This document shows positions 51,916-60,494 of a stretch of 64,000 nt of DNA, piece after piece. Below the pieces are notes generated by a model. That model did not search any database. It saw nothing but the letters and a program-made list of their open reading frames with translations, and was not told the origin of the DNA. The translations under genes were made by a program, and so were the position numbers. The DNA lies in contig JBEBYL010000004.1 in NCBI GenBank assembly GCA_040391135.1, forward strand, positions 124,001-188,000, in the 5' to 3' direction. Source of the DNA: G025836975 sp040391135. Lineage in GTDB: Bacteria; Pseudomonadota; Gammaproteobacteria; Burkholderiales; Burkholderiaceae_B. The stretch's first letter is position 1; each line of letters starts with the position of its first letter.

Positions 51916-53316
51916 ATGGCCATATCGCCCCCGCAAAAGCCCAGAGCTAAAACCAAATCGCGCTTCCGTCTAGGTCTGTTCAGCCGCTCATTCCTGCTTC
52001 TGGCCGGTTTGATGCTGGTCAGCCTGGGCGCCTGGCTGCAGGTCTTCTTCAGCATGGAGGAAGGTCCGCGCGCCACTCAGATGGCTCAACGCGTGACGAC
52101 GGCGGTCAGCATTACGCGTTCCGCGCTGGTGTATGCGCCCACCAGCGTGCGCCCCGCCCTGCTTCTCGATCTGGCCACCAAGGAGAGCCTGCGGGTGCAG
52201 CCGCGCGAAGGGGCCGACGTGCTCGAGCCGCTGCCCAACTCCAACTACTGGAATCACGTCGCCGCCGAAATCAAGGACCGCCTGGGGCCCGATACGCATG
52301 TCATGTGGACGGTGAACCAGGCACCCGGCATCTGGGTCAGCTTTGAAATCAATAATGATCAGTACTGGCTGGTTTTCGATCGCGAACAGCTTGGGCTGAC
52401 CGCCGGCGTCGAATGGTTCGGCTGGGGAGCCACGGCGCTGCTGCTGGCGCTGGTGGGCGCGGCGATCAGCGTCCGCTTCGTCAACCGGCCCCTGGCCCAG
52501 TTGGCCAAAGTCGCGCAACAGCTGGCGCGCGGCGAAACCCCCTCGCCGCTGCCCGAAAAGGGGCCGGCTGAAATCCGGGACATGAATATCGCCTTCAACC
52601 GCATGGCGCGCGATCTGCGCCAGACCGAGACCGATCGCGAGATCATGCTGGCGGGCATTTCGCATGATTTGCGCACGCCCTTGGCTCGCATGCGCCTGGA
52701 AATCGAAATGAGCAACGTCACCGATGAGGCGCGCCAAGCCATCGACGAAGACCTGGGCCAGATCGACCACAGCATCGGCCAGCTCATGGAATACGCCAGG
52801 CCCGCCGGCATCGTGCCTGAACAGGGTATAGACGTATCGTCGGTGCTGCGCGAGCTGTTCGAGCGCGAACGCATGCACACCGACTCCCTGGGTGGGGTGC
52901 TGACCGCCGACATCGAACCGAATCTGTACGCCAAGATCAGCGCGCACGATCTGAAACGCATCGTGAGCAACCTGATCGAGAACGCGCGCCGCTACGGCCG
53001 CACGCCTTCCGACGGACGGGCTTATATCGATCTGTCCGCAAAGCAGCAAGGCAATATCCTGGCCATCGAAGTGCGGGACCGCGGCACGGGAATTGCCCCT
53101 ACCGACGTTCAACGGCTGCTGAGGCCTTTTTCGCGCGGAGAATCCGCGCGTACCGGCGTCAGCGGAGCGGGCTTGGGGCTGGCCATTGTCGAGCGCCTGC
53201 TGGGGCAAGTGGGCGGACAACTGGAACTGATTTCCCACCCTCCGTCGGGCCTGGTTGCGCGCATCGAAATACCCAAGGTCCGCATCCGTAATTATCAGGC
53301 CGACAGCCAAGCCTGA
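51916..53316 (+). CDS. risS: RisS/EnvZ-type sensor histidine kinase
   Basis: 466 residues. Two membrane segments (about 22-47 and 165-187) flank a periplasmic sensor domain of roughly 120 residues. HAMP linker near 188-240 ends before the H-box LAGISHDLRTPLARMRLEIEM with phosphorylated His250. The ATPase domain has N-box NLIENARRYG, G1 VRDRGTGIAPTDVQRL and G2 SGAGLGLAIVERLL. The protein phosphorylates RisA. It follows risA by 25 bases; ahpC starts 67 bases after its end behind a good ribosome-binding site. Confidence 0.93.
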   Translation: MAISPPQKPRAKTKSRFRLGLFSRSFLLLAGLMLVSLGAWLQVFFSMEEGPRATQMAQRVTTAVSITRSALVYAPTSVRPALLLDLATKESLRVQPREGADVLEPLPNSNYWNHVAAEIKDRLGPDTHVMWTVNQAPGIWVSFEINNDQYWLVFDREQLGLTAGVEWFGWGATALLLALVGAAISVRFVNRPLAQLAKVAQQLARGETPSPLPEKGPAEIRDMNIAFNRMARDLRQTETDREIMLAGISHDLRTPLARMRLEIEMSNVTDEARQAIDEDLGQIDHSIGQLMEYARPAGIVPEQGIDVSSVLRELFERERMHTDSLGGVLTADIEPNLYAKISAHDLKRIVSNLIENARRYGRTPSDGRAYIDLSAKQQGNILAIEVRDRGTGIAPTDVQRLLRPFSRGESARTGVSGAGLGLAIVERLLGQVGGQLELISHPPSGLVARIEIPKVRIRNYQADSQA

Positions 53317-53383
53317 TAGCGTAGAATTTAACGGTAAGGGCGCATGCGCCCGGCACGTGTTTACACCAGACTTAGGAGCTCAG

Positions 53384-53932
53384 ATGAAAACTGTAGGCGA
53401 TAAACTCGAACCCTTCAAGGTCGCCGGCGTCAAGCCCGGCTTCAATCAACCCGAAGAAAACGGTGTCTCGGCCTTCGAAGACATCACCGAAAGCTCGTTT
53501 CCCGGAAAATGGAAAGTCATTTATTTCTATCCCAAGGACTTCACCTTCGTATGCCCGACCGAGATCGTGGGCTTCAATAATCTGGCACAGGATTTCGAAG
53601 ACCGCGATGCGGTGCTTATGGGCGGTTCCGTCGACAACGAGTTCGTCAAGCTGGCCTGGCGGCGCGAACATCCCGACCTGAACAAGCTGGGGCATTATCA
53701 GTTCGGCGATACCACCGGCGCCTTGATCGATCAGTTGGGCATACGCGAGAAAACCGAAGGCGTGGCCCTGCGCGCCACCTTCATCGTCGACCCGGACAAC
53801 GTCATTCAGCACGCCTCGGTCAACAATCTGAATGTCGGCCGCAACCCCGAGGAAATCCTGCGTCTTCTGGACGGCCTGCAAACCGACGAGCTTTGCCCTT
53901 GCAATCGCTCGCTGGGCGGCGACACTCTGTAA
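53384..53932 (+). CDS. ahpC: Alkyl hydroperoxide reductase AhpC (2-Cys peroxiredoxin)
   Basis: 182-residue peroxiredoxin that reduces organic hydroperoxides and hydrogen peroxide. The peroxidatic Cys57 lies in DFTFVCPTEI. The C-terminal tail DELCPCNRSLGG has Cys171 and Cys173, the three-cysteine arrangement of the mycobacterial-type AhpC recycled by AhpD, rather than the single resolving Cys of E. coli AhpC. The ATG at 53384 follows ttaggagctcag; the frame is open further upstream inside risS. ahpD follows after 83 bases. Confidence 0.95.
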   Translation: MKTVGDKLEPFKVAGVKPGFNQPEENGVSAFEDITESSFPGKWKVIYFYPKDFTFVCPTEIVGFNNLAQDFEDRDAVLMGGSVDNEFVKLAWRREHPDLNKLGHYQFGDTTGALIDQLGIREKTEGVALRATFIVDPDNVIQHASVNNLNVGRNPEEILRLLDGLQTDELCPCNRSLGGDTL

Positions 53933-53952
53933 AACGCGCCATCCCGCTATTC

Positions 53953-53973
53953 AGCCCGGTCCGCCGGGCTTTA
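53953..53973 (+). terminator. Weak hairpin between ahpC and ahpD
   Basis: Seven-bp perfect stem agcccgg (53953-53959) with ccgggct (53964-53970), then tttat. The short T-run suggests partial termination, giving more ahpC than ahpD transcript. Confidence 0.5.
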
Positions 53974-54015
53974 TCGGCATAAGATAATAGGCAATTCCTT
54001 TTCTGGAAGGAAACT

Positions 54016-54534
54016 ATGGAATTTCTTGCATCCATCAAGGCAATGATTCCTGATTGGGCCAAAGACATACGCCTGAACCTGGACGGCACCATTGCGCGCT
54101 CCTCGCTCAAGCCCGAAGACGCCATCGGGGTGGCGCTCGCCGCCGCCTATGCGGCGCGCAGCCCGGTACTGATCAGCGCATTCAAAGGCGGCCTGTCCCC
54201 GGAAGATGCAACCGGGGTCCTGACCGCCGCCGCGCTCATGGGAATGAACAACACGTATTATCCCTATGTGGAGATGTCAGGCGACGAGCAATTGAAAACC
54301 TTGCCGGCTCAGTTGCGCATGAACGCCTACGCCAATCACGGCGGCGTCGACCAGAACCGTTTCGAGCTCTTCGCGCTGGGCGCATCCATTGTGGGCAAAT
54401 GCCATTTTTGCGTCGGCTCGCACTACCAGAACCTGAAGAAGGCGGGCTATACGTCCGAGCAGCTACGCGACGTGGGCCGTATCGCCTCGGTGGTCAATGC
54501 GGCCGCGCTGGTCCTGGTGGCGGAAGGCAAGTAG
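54016..54534 (+). CDS. ahpD: Alkylhydroperoxidase AhpD
   Basis: 172 residues of the AhpD/CMD family, which reduces oxidised AhpC using its own thiols. The active-site CxxC is Cys129-His-Phe-Cys132 in VGKCHFCVGSH, with His136 next to it, matching the Mycobacterium tuberculosis enzyme (Cys130, Cys133, His137). Family length is about 175. The ATG at 54016 follows ggaaggaaact. Paired with ahpC directly upstream, it explains why no AhpF reductase is needed here. Confidence 0.95.
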   Translation: MEFLASIKAMIPDWAKDIRLNLDGTIARSSLKPEDAIGVALAAAYAARSPVLISAFKGGLSPEDATGVLTAAALMGMNNTYYPYVEMSGDEQLKTLPAQLRMNAYANHGGVDQNRFELFALGASIVGKCHFCVGSHYQNLKKAGYTSEQLRDVGRIASVVNAAALVLVAEGK

Positions 54535-54606
54535 CCGGCCGCAGCGGCAAGGGAATGAATGGTGCGGGACAGCGAATGGGCGCGCCCGCCTCGTCCAACC
54601 GCCGTT

Positions 54607-55089
54607 TTATTTCGCCAGCAAGGCGACGACAGTCGCCGCAATGCCTTCCTTGCGCCCCAGATAGCCCAGGCCTTCGTTGGTCTTAGCCTTGATATTTACA
54701 TCCTTAGCCGATATCCCCAGGTCGGCCGCCATATTACCGGCCATGGCCGCCGCATGCGGCCCGATCTTGGGCGCTTGCGCATGCACGGTTGCATCGACGT
54801 TCACCACCTTCCAGCCGGCGTCCGCCACTTTCTGTACGGCGGCCCGCAATAGCACACGGCTGTCCGCGCCCTTGTAGGCCGGGTCGGTGTCGGGAAAATG
54901 CCGGCCGATGTCGCCCAGGCCGGCCGCACCCAATATGGCGTCGGTCACGGCATGCAACAGCACATCGGCATCGGAATGGCCTAGCAGGCCATGCGTATGC
55001 GGTATGGCCACGCCGCCGATGATCAGCGGCCGGCCTTCCACCAGCGCATGCACATCGAAGCCCTGCCCAACTCGAAATGGAAAACTCAT
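54607..55089 (-). CDS. ispF: 2-C-methyl-D-erythritol 2,4-cyclodiphosphate synthase
   Basis: Fifth step of the MEP isoprenoid pathway. 160 residues, normal length. The metal-binding GQGFDVHAL (Asp and His), LLGHSDADVLLHAVTDAILGAAGLGDIGRHFPDTDP, and the C-terminal NIKAKTNEGLGYLGRKEGIAATVVALL are all present. The ATG at 55089 follows aaggagtagca. It follows ispD by 69 bases on the minus strand, a common pairing. It converges on ahpD. Confidence 0.96.
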   Translation of the reverse strand: MSFPFRVGQGFDVHALVEGRPLIIGGVAIPHTHGLLGHSDADVLLHAVTDAILGAAGLGDIGRHFPDTDPAYKGADSRVLLRAAVQKVADAGWKVVNVDATVHAQAPKIGPHAAAMAGNMAADLGISAKDVNIKAKTNEGLGYLGRKEGIAATVVALLAK

Positions 55090-55158
55090 TGCTACTCCTT
55101 GAAACCTGCAACCCGCGCCCTGTTTGACCGCGCATGGCGCGCAGCCGCCCACGGCGGC

Positions 55159-55908
55159 CTATAGCCATTTTTCCATCAGGCCAAAATCCTCCGGCCAGGT
55201 CACTTTGAAATTCTGTGCCGAGCCGGCTACCAGGCAGGGCGAATAGCCCGCCAGCTCCATGGCTGAAGCCTCGTCGGTAAGCGCGGCGCTGGACGCGCCG
55301 GCGGCTTGCAAGGCGCTTTGCAGGCGGCCGGCGGGAAACATCTGCGGCGTCTGGGCCAGCCACAAGCCCTGGCGGGCGACCGATCGATCCACCCGGGCCG
55401 GCGCCGCATGTCCTCCTGCCAAAGCGCCGCCGCCCGGCGCTTGCGTATCGCTCTGGTCCGCCAGTTTCACCGTATCGGCGACCGGCTGCGCCAATAGCCC
55501 GCCGGCCTGCCATTGCAGGCAGCAATCGATCAGCCTCTTGAGCGCCGGCGCCGGCAGGCCAGGACGGGCCGCATCGTGCACCAGCACCCAGTCATCCGGA
55601 TCCGGCGCGGCATCCCGCAAGGCCGCCAACACGGTTTCCGCGCGGGACGGGCCGCCGCAAGGACGCCATACCGTGCGCGGCAGACCCGCCAGCGCGGACT
55701 CGGCCCATACGTCGTCCGCCGCCACCGCCACCCTGACTTGCGCGATGCGCTCGTCGGCCAGCATGGCGCGGACCGCCCAGCGCAGCATGGGTTCGCCCTT
55801 GAGCAAGCGATATTGCTTTGGCGTGGCTGCGCCGCCGGACAACCCAGGCTCCCGGGCGCGCGCGCCGATGCCGGCGGCGGGAATGATTGCAATCAGTTTC
55901 GTATGCAT
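55159..55908 (-). CDS. ispD: 2-C-methyl-D-erythritol 4-phosphate cytidylyltransferase
   Basis: Third step of the MEP isoprenoid pathway (CTP + MEP to CDP-ME). 249 residues, somewhat longer than usual (about 230). The nucleotide-binding start IAIIPAAGIGARAREPGL...TPKQYRLLKGEPML, VHDAARPGLPAPAL and TDEASAMELAG are as expected. Two insertions make up the length: GLSGGAA near residue 23 and APGGGALAGGHAAPARVDR near 155. The ATG at 55908 is only 17 bases from the divergent mfd start, so the promoters must overlap coding sequence or each other. Confidence 0.94.
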   Translation of the reverse strand: MHTKLIAIIPAAGIGARAREPGLSGGAATPKQYRLLKGEPMLRWAVRAMLADERIAQVRVAVAADDVWAESALAGLPRTVWRPCGGPSRAETVLAALRDAAPDPDDWVLVHDAARPGLPAPALKRLIDCCLQWQAGGLLAQPVADTVKLADQSDTQAPGGGALAGGHAAPARVDRSVARQGLWLAQTPQMFPAGRLQSALQAAGASSAALTDEASAMELAGYSPCLVAGSAQNFKVTWPEDFGLMEKWL

Positions 55909-55925
55909 AAGAAAGGCATTTTATA

Positions 55926-58900
55926 ATGATGCGCTACATGGCTACAGAAACAACCCCTCCCCCCCTTCTTCCCTCTATCCAGCATATCCTGGCGGCACTG
56001 AAGCCGGGGCATCGGCACGTCCAGCCCTTGCCTCCGGGTTCCGGCGACGCGTGGCTGCTGGCCGACCTTGCTCGGGCATCGCGGCAGACCATCGTCGTGC
56101 TGTGCGCCGACCCGCTGACCGCGCAGCGCCTGGCCGAAGAGATCTTGCTGTTCGCGCCCGACCTGCGCGTGCGGCAGTTGCCCGACTGGGAAACCCTGCC
56201 TTACGACAGTTTCTCTCCGCATCAGGACCTGATTTCAGAGCGCCTGCGCACCCTGCATGCCTTAATGCAGGAAAGCGTCGACATTCTGACCGTGCCGGTG
56301 ACCACGGCGCTTTACCGGCTTGCTCCGCCGGAGTTCCTGGCCGCCTACACCTTTTCATTCCGGCAGGGCGAGCAGTTGGACGAGGAAGGGTTGCGCCGCC
56401 AACTGACGCTGGCCAACTACACCCATGTCACCCAGGTGACCGCGCCCGGCGAGTTCAGCATTCGCGGCGGCCTGATCGATCTCTTTCCCATGGGTTCCAT
56501 CCTGCCGTACAGGCTGGACCTTTTCGACAATGAGATCGAATCCATACGCAGCTTCGACATCGATACCCAGCGCAGCCTGTATCCGGTCAAGGAAGTGCAA
56601 TTATTGCCCGGCCGGGAATTCCCCATGGATGAAACGGCGCGCAATCAGTTCCGCGCGCGCTTCCGCGAAGTCTTCGAGGGGGATCCCACCCGCGCCCTGC
56701 CCTATAAGGACATCGGCAACGGCATCGCTTTCGCGGGCGTCGAATACTACCTGCCGCTGTTTTTCGAGCAAACGGCCACGCTCTTCGACTATCTCCCTGA
56801 GCAGTCGTTCACCGTGACGCTGGGCGACGTCAACCAGGCCGTGCAGCGCTTCGCCCAGGATACGCACAGCCGCTATCAGTTTCTTAAAAGCGACCGCGAA
56901 CGGCCGGTCTTGCCGCCCGAGCAGCTTTTCCTGGACGAGGAGGCCCTGTTCGTCCGCCTGAAAGCGTTCGCGCGCCTGGTGCTGGATGCGGCGGAGCCCC
57001 ATCCCGATTTCCGCCCCGCGCCCAACGTGGCGGTCGCCCGGCGGGCCCAGGATCCGGTCACCAGCCTGCGCGCCCTGCTCGATAGGGCCCAGGGCCGCGT
57101 CGTGCTCTGCGCCGACTCGGCGGGACGGCGGGAAACGCTTTTGCAGATGTTGGCCGAGTTCGGCATTGCGCCCGATTCAGGTACCGAAACGCTGCAGGAT
57201 TTCCTGGAGTCGGAAAGCCGCTTCGCCCTGGCCGTCGCCGCGCTGTCCAATGGTTTCAGCGTCGCGGCTAAAGACCTGACCCTGTTGACCGAGAACGATC
57301 TGTATCCCAGCCAGGCCAGGCCCACGCGGCGCGGCCGGCGCGCGCAGGAAGCGGGCAGCGATGTCGAAGCCATGGTGCGCGACCTGTCGGAGCTGCGCGA
57401 GGGCGATCCGGTGGTGCATGCCCAGCACGGCATAGGCCGCTATTGCGGCCTGATCGAAATGGACCTGGGCGAAGGCGTGATGGAATTCCTGCACCTGGAG
57501 TACGCCAATGGCAGCACCTTGTATGTGCCCGTGGCCCAGTTGCATGTCATCGCGCGCTACAGCGGCGCCGACCCCGAGCATGCGCCTCTGCACCAGTTGG
57601 GATCCGGACAGTGGGACAAGGCGCGGCGCAAAGCGGCCAAGCAAGTGCGGGACGCCGCCGCCGAGCTCCTGGCCCTGTACGCCCAGCGCGCGGCGCGCGA
57701 AGGCTATCGCTATAAGCTATCGGCCAGCGATTACCAGGCATTCGCCGAGGGCTTCGGCTTCGAGGAAACCGCCGATCAGGCCGCCGCCATCGAAGCCGTC
57801 ATCGGCGACATGACTTCGGGCCGGCCCATGGACAGGCTGGTGTGCGGCGATGTGGGCTTCGGCAAGACCGAAGTCGCGTTGCGCGCCGCCTTCCTGGCGG
57901 TCATGAACGGCAAGCAGGTCGCCCTGCTGTGCCCCACCACCTTGCTGGCCGAACAGCACGCCCAGACCTTTTCCGACCGGTTCGCCGACTGGCCCGTCAA
58001 GGTTGCCGAACTATCGCGCTTCCGCTCGGGCAAGGAAGTCGCCGCCGCCATCGAGGGACTGAGCGAAGGCCGGGTCGACATCGTGATCGGCACGCACAAG
58101 ATCCTGTCCAAGGACGTGAAGTTCAAGGACCTGGGCCTGGTCATCATCGATGAGGAACACCGCTTCGGCGTCCGCCAGAAAGAAGCCCTGAAGACCTTGC
58201 GCGCTGAAGTGGACGTGCTGACGCTGACCGCCACTCCCATACCGCGCACCCTGGGCATGTCGCTGGAAGGCATACGCGATTTCTCGGTGATCGCCACCGC
58301 ACCCCAAAGGCGCCTGGCCATCAAGACCTTCGTGCGGCGCGAAGACGGCAGTTCCATACGCGAGGCGCTGCTGCGCGAGCTCAAGCGCGGCGGCCAGGTG
58401 TATTTCCTGCACAACGAAGTGGACACCATCCACAACCGTCGCGCCCGCCTGGAAGAGCTGGTGCCCGAAGCGCGTATCGCCGTCGCCCATGGCCAGATGC
58501 CGGAGCGCGAACTGGAAGAAGTCATGAAGGGCTTCTATCAGCAACGCTACAACGTCCTGCTTTGCACGACCATCATTGAAACCGGCATCGACGTGCCCAC
58601 GGCGAACACCATCGTGATCCATCGCGCCGACCGCCTGGGCCTGGCGCAACTGCACCAGCTGCGCGGCCGCGTCGGACGCTCGCACCACCAAGCCTATGCC
58701 TACTTGCTGACGCCGGGCGAAGACGCCATGACATCCAACGCCAAGAAGCGGCTGGAAGCCATCCAGGCCATGGAAGAACTGGGCGCGGGCTTCTTCCTGG
58801 CCATGCACGACCTGGAAATCCGCGGCACCGGCGAAGTCCTGGGCGAATCGCAGTCCGGCAATATTCATGAAATCGGCTTTTCGATGTATTCCGACATGCT

Positions 58901-59396
58901 GAACGCCGCCGTGCGCGCCCTGAAGTCGGGCGAAGAACCGGATCTGGACTCGCCTTTCTCGGCCCTGTGCGAAGTCAATCTGCACGCCTCGGCGCTGCTG
59001 CCTTCGGACTACTGTCCGGACGTCCACGCGCGCCTGGGTCTGTACAAAAAGCTGTCCCACGCCCGGCACGAGGACGACCTGATCCATATCCAGGAAGAAC
59101 TGATCGATCGGTATGGGAAACTGCCCGAAGCCGCACAAACGCTGCTGGCCACGCATCGCCTGCGCCTGGCCGCCGAGCCGCTGGGCATCATCAAGATCGA
59201 TGCCAGCGATGCGCAGGCGCTGATTCAATTTTCGGCCAAACCCAATATCGATCCCCTGCGCATTATCGAATTGGTGCAAAAACGCCGGGACGTCAGGCTG
59301 GCCGGTCAGGACAAGCTGAAAATCGACATCAAGCAGGGTCAGCAGGTTCCGGCCCGCATCGATGCGGTGCGTGGCGTGCTCAGGGCACTGGTCTGA
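55926..59396 (+). CDS. mfd: Transcription-repair coupling factor Mfd
   Basis: Removes RNA polymerase stalled at DNA damage and recruits UvrA. 1156 residues, full length. An N-terminal UvrB-like region (about 20-340), the CarD-like RNA-polymerase interaction domain (about 480-550, DPVVHAQHGIGRYCGLIEMDLGEGVMEFLHLEY), the translocase with Walker A GDVGFGKTEVALRAAF and DEEH box (IIDEEHRFGVRQKE), LTATPIPRTLGMSL, and a C-terminal TRCF domain are present. ATGs at 55926, 55929 and 55938 are possible; aaagg nine bases upstream favours the first. Confidence 0.96.
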   Translation: MMRYMATETTPPPLLPSIQHILAALKPGHRHVQPLPPGSGDAWLLADLARASRQTIVVLCADPLTAQRLAEEILLFAPDLRVRQLPDWETLPYDSFSPHQDLISERLRTLHALMQESVDILTVPVTTALYRLAPPEFLAAYTFSFRQGEQLDEEGLRRQLTLANYTHVTQVTAPGEFSIRGGLIDLFPMGSILPYRLDLFDNEIESIRSFDIDTQRSLYPVKEVQLLPGREFPMDETARNQFRARFREVFEGDPTRALPYKDIGNGIAFAGVEYYLPLFFEQTATLFDYLPEQSFTVTLGDVNQAVQRFAQDTHSRYQFLKSDRERPVLPPEQLFLDEEALFVRLKAFARLVLDAAEPHPDFRPAPNVAVARRAQDPVTSLRALLDRAQGRVVLCADSAGRRETLLQMLAEFGIAPDSGTETLQDFLESESRFALAVAALSNGFSVAAKDLTLLTENDLYPSQARPTRRGRRAQEAGSDVEAMVRDLSELREGDPVVHAQHGIGRYCGLIEMDLGEGVMEFLHLEYANGSTLYVPVAQLHVIARYSGADPEHAPLHQLGSGQWDKARRKAAKQVRDAAAELLALYAQRAAREGYRYKLSASDYQAFAEGFGFEETADQAAAIEAVIGDMTSGRPMDRLVCGDVGFGKTEVALRAAFLAVMNGKQVALLCPTTLLAEQHAQTFSDRFADWPVKVAELSRFRSGKEVAAAIEGLSEGRVDIVIGTHKILSKDVKFKDLGLVIIDEEHRFGVRQKEALKTLRAEVDVLTLTATPIPRTLGMSLEGIRDFSVIATAPQRRLAIKTFVRREDGSSIREALLRELKRGGQVYFLHNEVDTIHNRRARLEELVPEARIAVAHGQMPERELEEVMKGFYQQRYNVLLCTTIIETGIDVPTANTIVIHRADRLGLAQLHQLRGRVGRSHHQAYAYLLTPGEDAMTSNAKKRLEAIQAMEELGAGFFLAMHDLEIRGTGEVLGESQSGNIHEIGFSMYSDMLNAAVRALKSGEEPDLDSPFSALCEVNLHASALLPSDYCPDVHARLGLYKKLSHARHEDDLIHIQEELIDRYGKLPEAAQTLLATHRLRLAAEPLGIIKIDASDAQALIQFSAKPNIDPLRIIELVQKRRDVRLAGQDKLKIDIKQGQQVPARIDAVRGVLRALV

Positions 59397-59403
59397 CGAC
59401 GGC

Positions 59404-60255
59404 TCAATGGCTTAGACGGAACCAGTTCAAGATGCCGTCCAGCGGGCTGACATTCAAGGCGTAGTTGGCTTGCTGGCGCACCACCGGCTTGGCGCGATAG
59501 GCCACCGAAAAATGCGCCAGGCCCATCATCTTCAGGTCATTGGCGCCATCGCCCACGGCGATGATCTGCTGCGCCGTGGCGCCCAGCCGATCGGCCAGCG
59601 CCTGAAGGTGGTCCGCCTTCCCCTGGGCATCGACGATATTGCCCAGCACCTTGCCCGTCAGCTTGCCGTCGGCCACATCCAGCACGTTGGCATGGCAGGC
59701 ATCCAGGCCCAGCCTTTCCTTGAGCCTCTCGGTAAAGAAGGTGAATCCGCCCGATACCAGCAGGGTTTTCAATCCATTTTTCCTGGCGGTCGAAATCAGC
59801 TTTTCGGCCCCGGGATTGAGACGCAGGCGTTCTTCATAGACCTGTTCCAAAGCGCTGGCGGGCACGCCTTCCAGCAAGGCGACGCGGCGCAGCAGGCTCT
59901 CGGAGAAATCCTTGATTTCGCCGCGCATGGCGGCTTCGGTGATGGCCGCAACCTGCGCCTTGCGGCCGGCCATATCGGCAATCTCGTCTATGCATTCGAT
60001 ATTGACCAAAGTGGAATCCATGTCCATGGCCAGTATCCGGCAATCGCGCAAGCGCGATATCTGCTCGAAAAACGCGAAGTCCATGCCGAATTCTTCGCAA
60101 CACGCCATGACCTCGGCGCGCGCGCCGGCATCCACATCCAGCAAGCGCACGGCGGTGCTGCCCAGTTCCTGCACACCGCCGGCGCTGGCAATGGCGGCGA
60201 TTTTTTCGATATTGGCCGTCGCGAGATTGGGAGCCTGAAGAATTAGGTGGGTCAT
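59404..60255 (-). CDS. serB: Phosphoserine phosphatase
   Basis: Last step of serine synthesis: dephosphorylates O-phospho-L-serine. 283 residues of the HAD family. The nucleophile motif is MDMDSTLVNIECIDE (Asp78, with Asp80 as acid/base). Motif II SGGFTFF, Lys in the third motif and IAVGDGANDLKMMGLAHFSVAYRAKP complete the active site. The N-terminal 70 residues form the usual ACT-like domain. The ATG at 60255 begins MTHLILQAPNL. It converges on mfd with seven bases between stop codons and is divergent from the mechanosensitive channel gene. Confidence 0.95.
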   Translation of the reverse strand: MTHLILQAPNLATANIEKIAAIASAGGVQELGSTAVRLLDVDAGARAEVMACCEEFGMDFAFFEQISRLRDCRILAMDMDSTLVNIECIDEIADMAGRKAQVAAITEAAMRGEIKDFSESLLRRVALLEGVPASALEQVYEERLRLNPGAEKLISTARKNGLKTLLVSGGFTFFTERLKERLGLDACHANVLDVADGKLTGKVLGNIVDAQGKADHLQALADRLGATAQQIIAVGDGANDLKMMGLAHFSVAYRAKPVVRQQANYALNVSPLDGILNWFRLSH

Positions 60256-60494
60256 AAGCCTATTCAAGAAGAAAGTCCGCCAGCAAGGAAACTGGGCAAA
60301 ATCAAGATACGGCGGCCATTTTACAGGGAACATCCGGAAGGGCCCCCGAGGAGAGCCCGAATGGCGGGCCCGCGGCCACAGGCGCTATGATGGCAGCGCG
60401 CCACCTGAAATGCCTTGCATCGTTTTCCCGGCCGACGTTACTCTTGGAATCCTTCTTGCCGTTTCCCCGGTGGTAATCTGCCTTCTTTCCAAAA

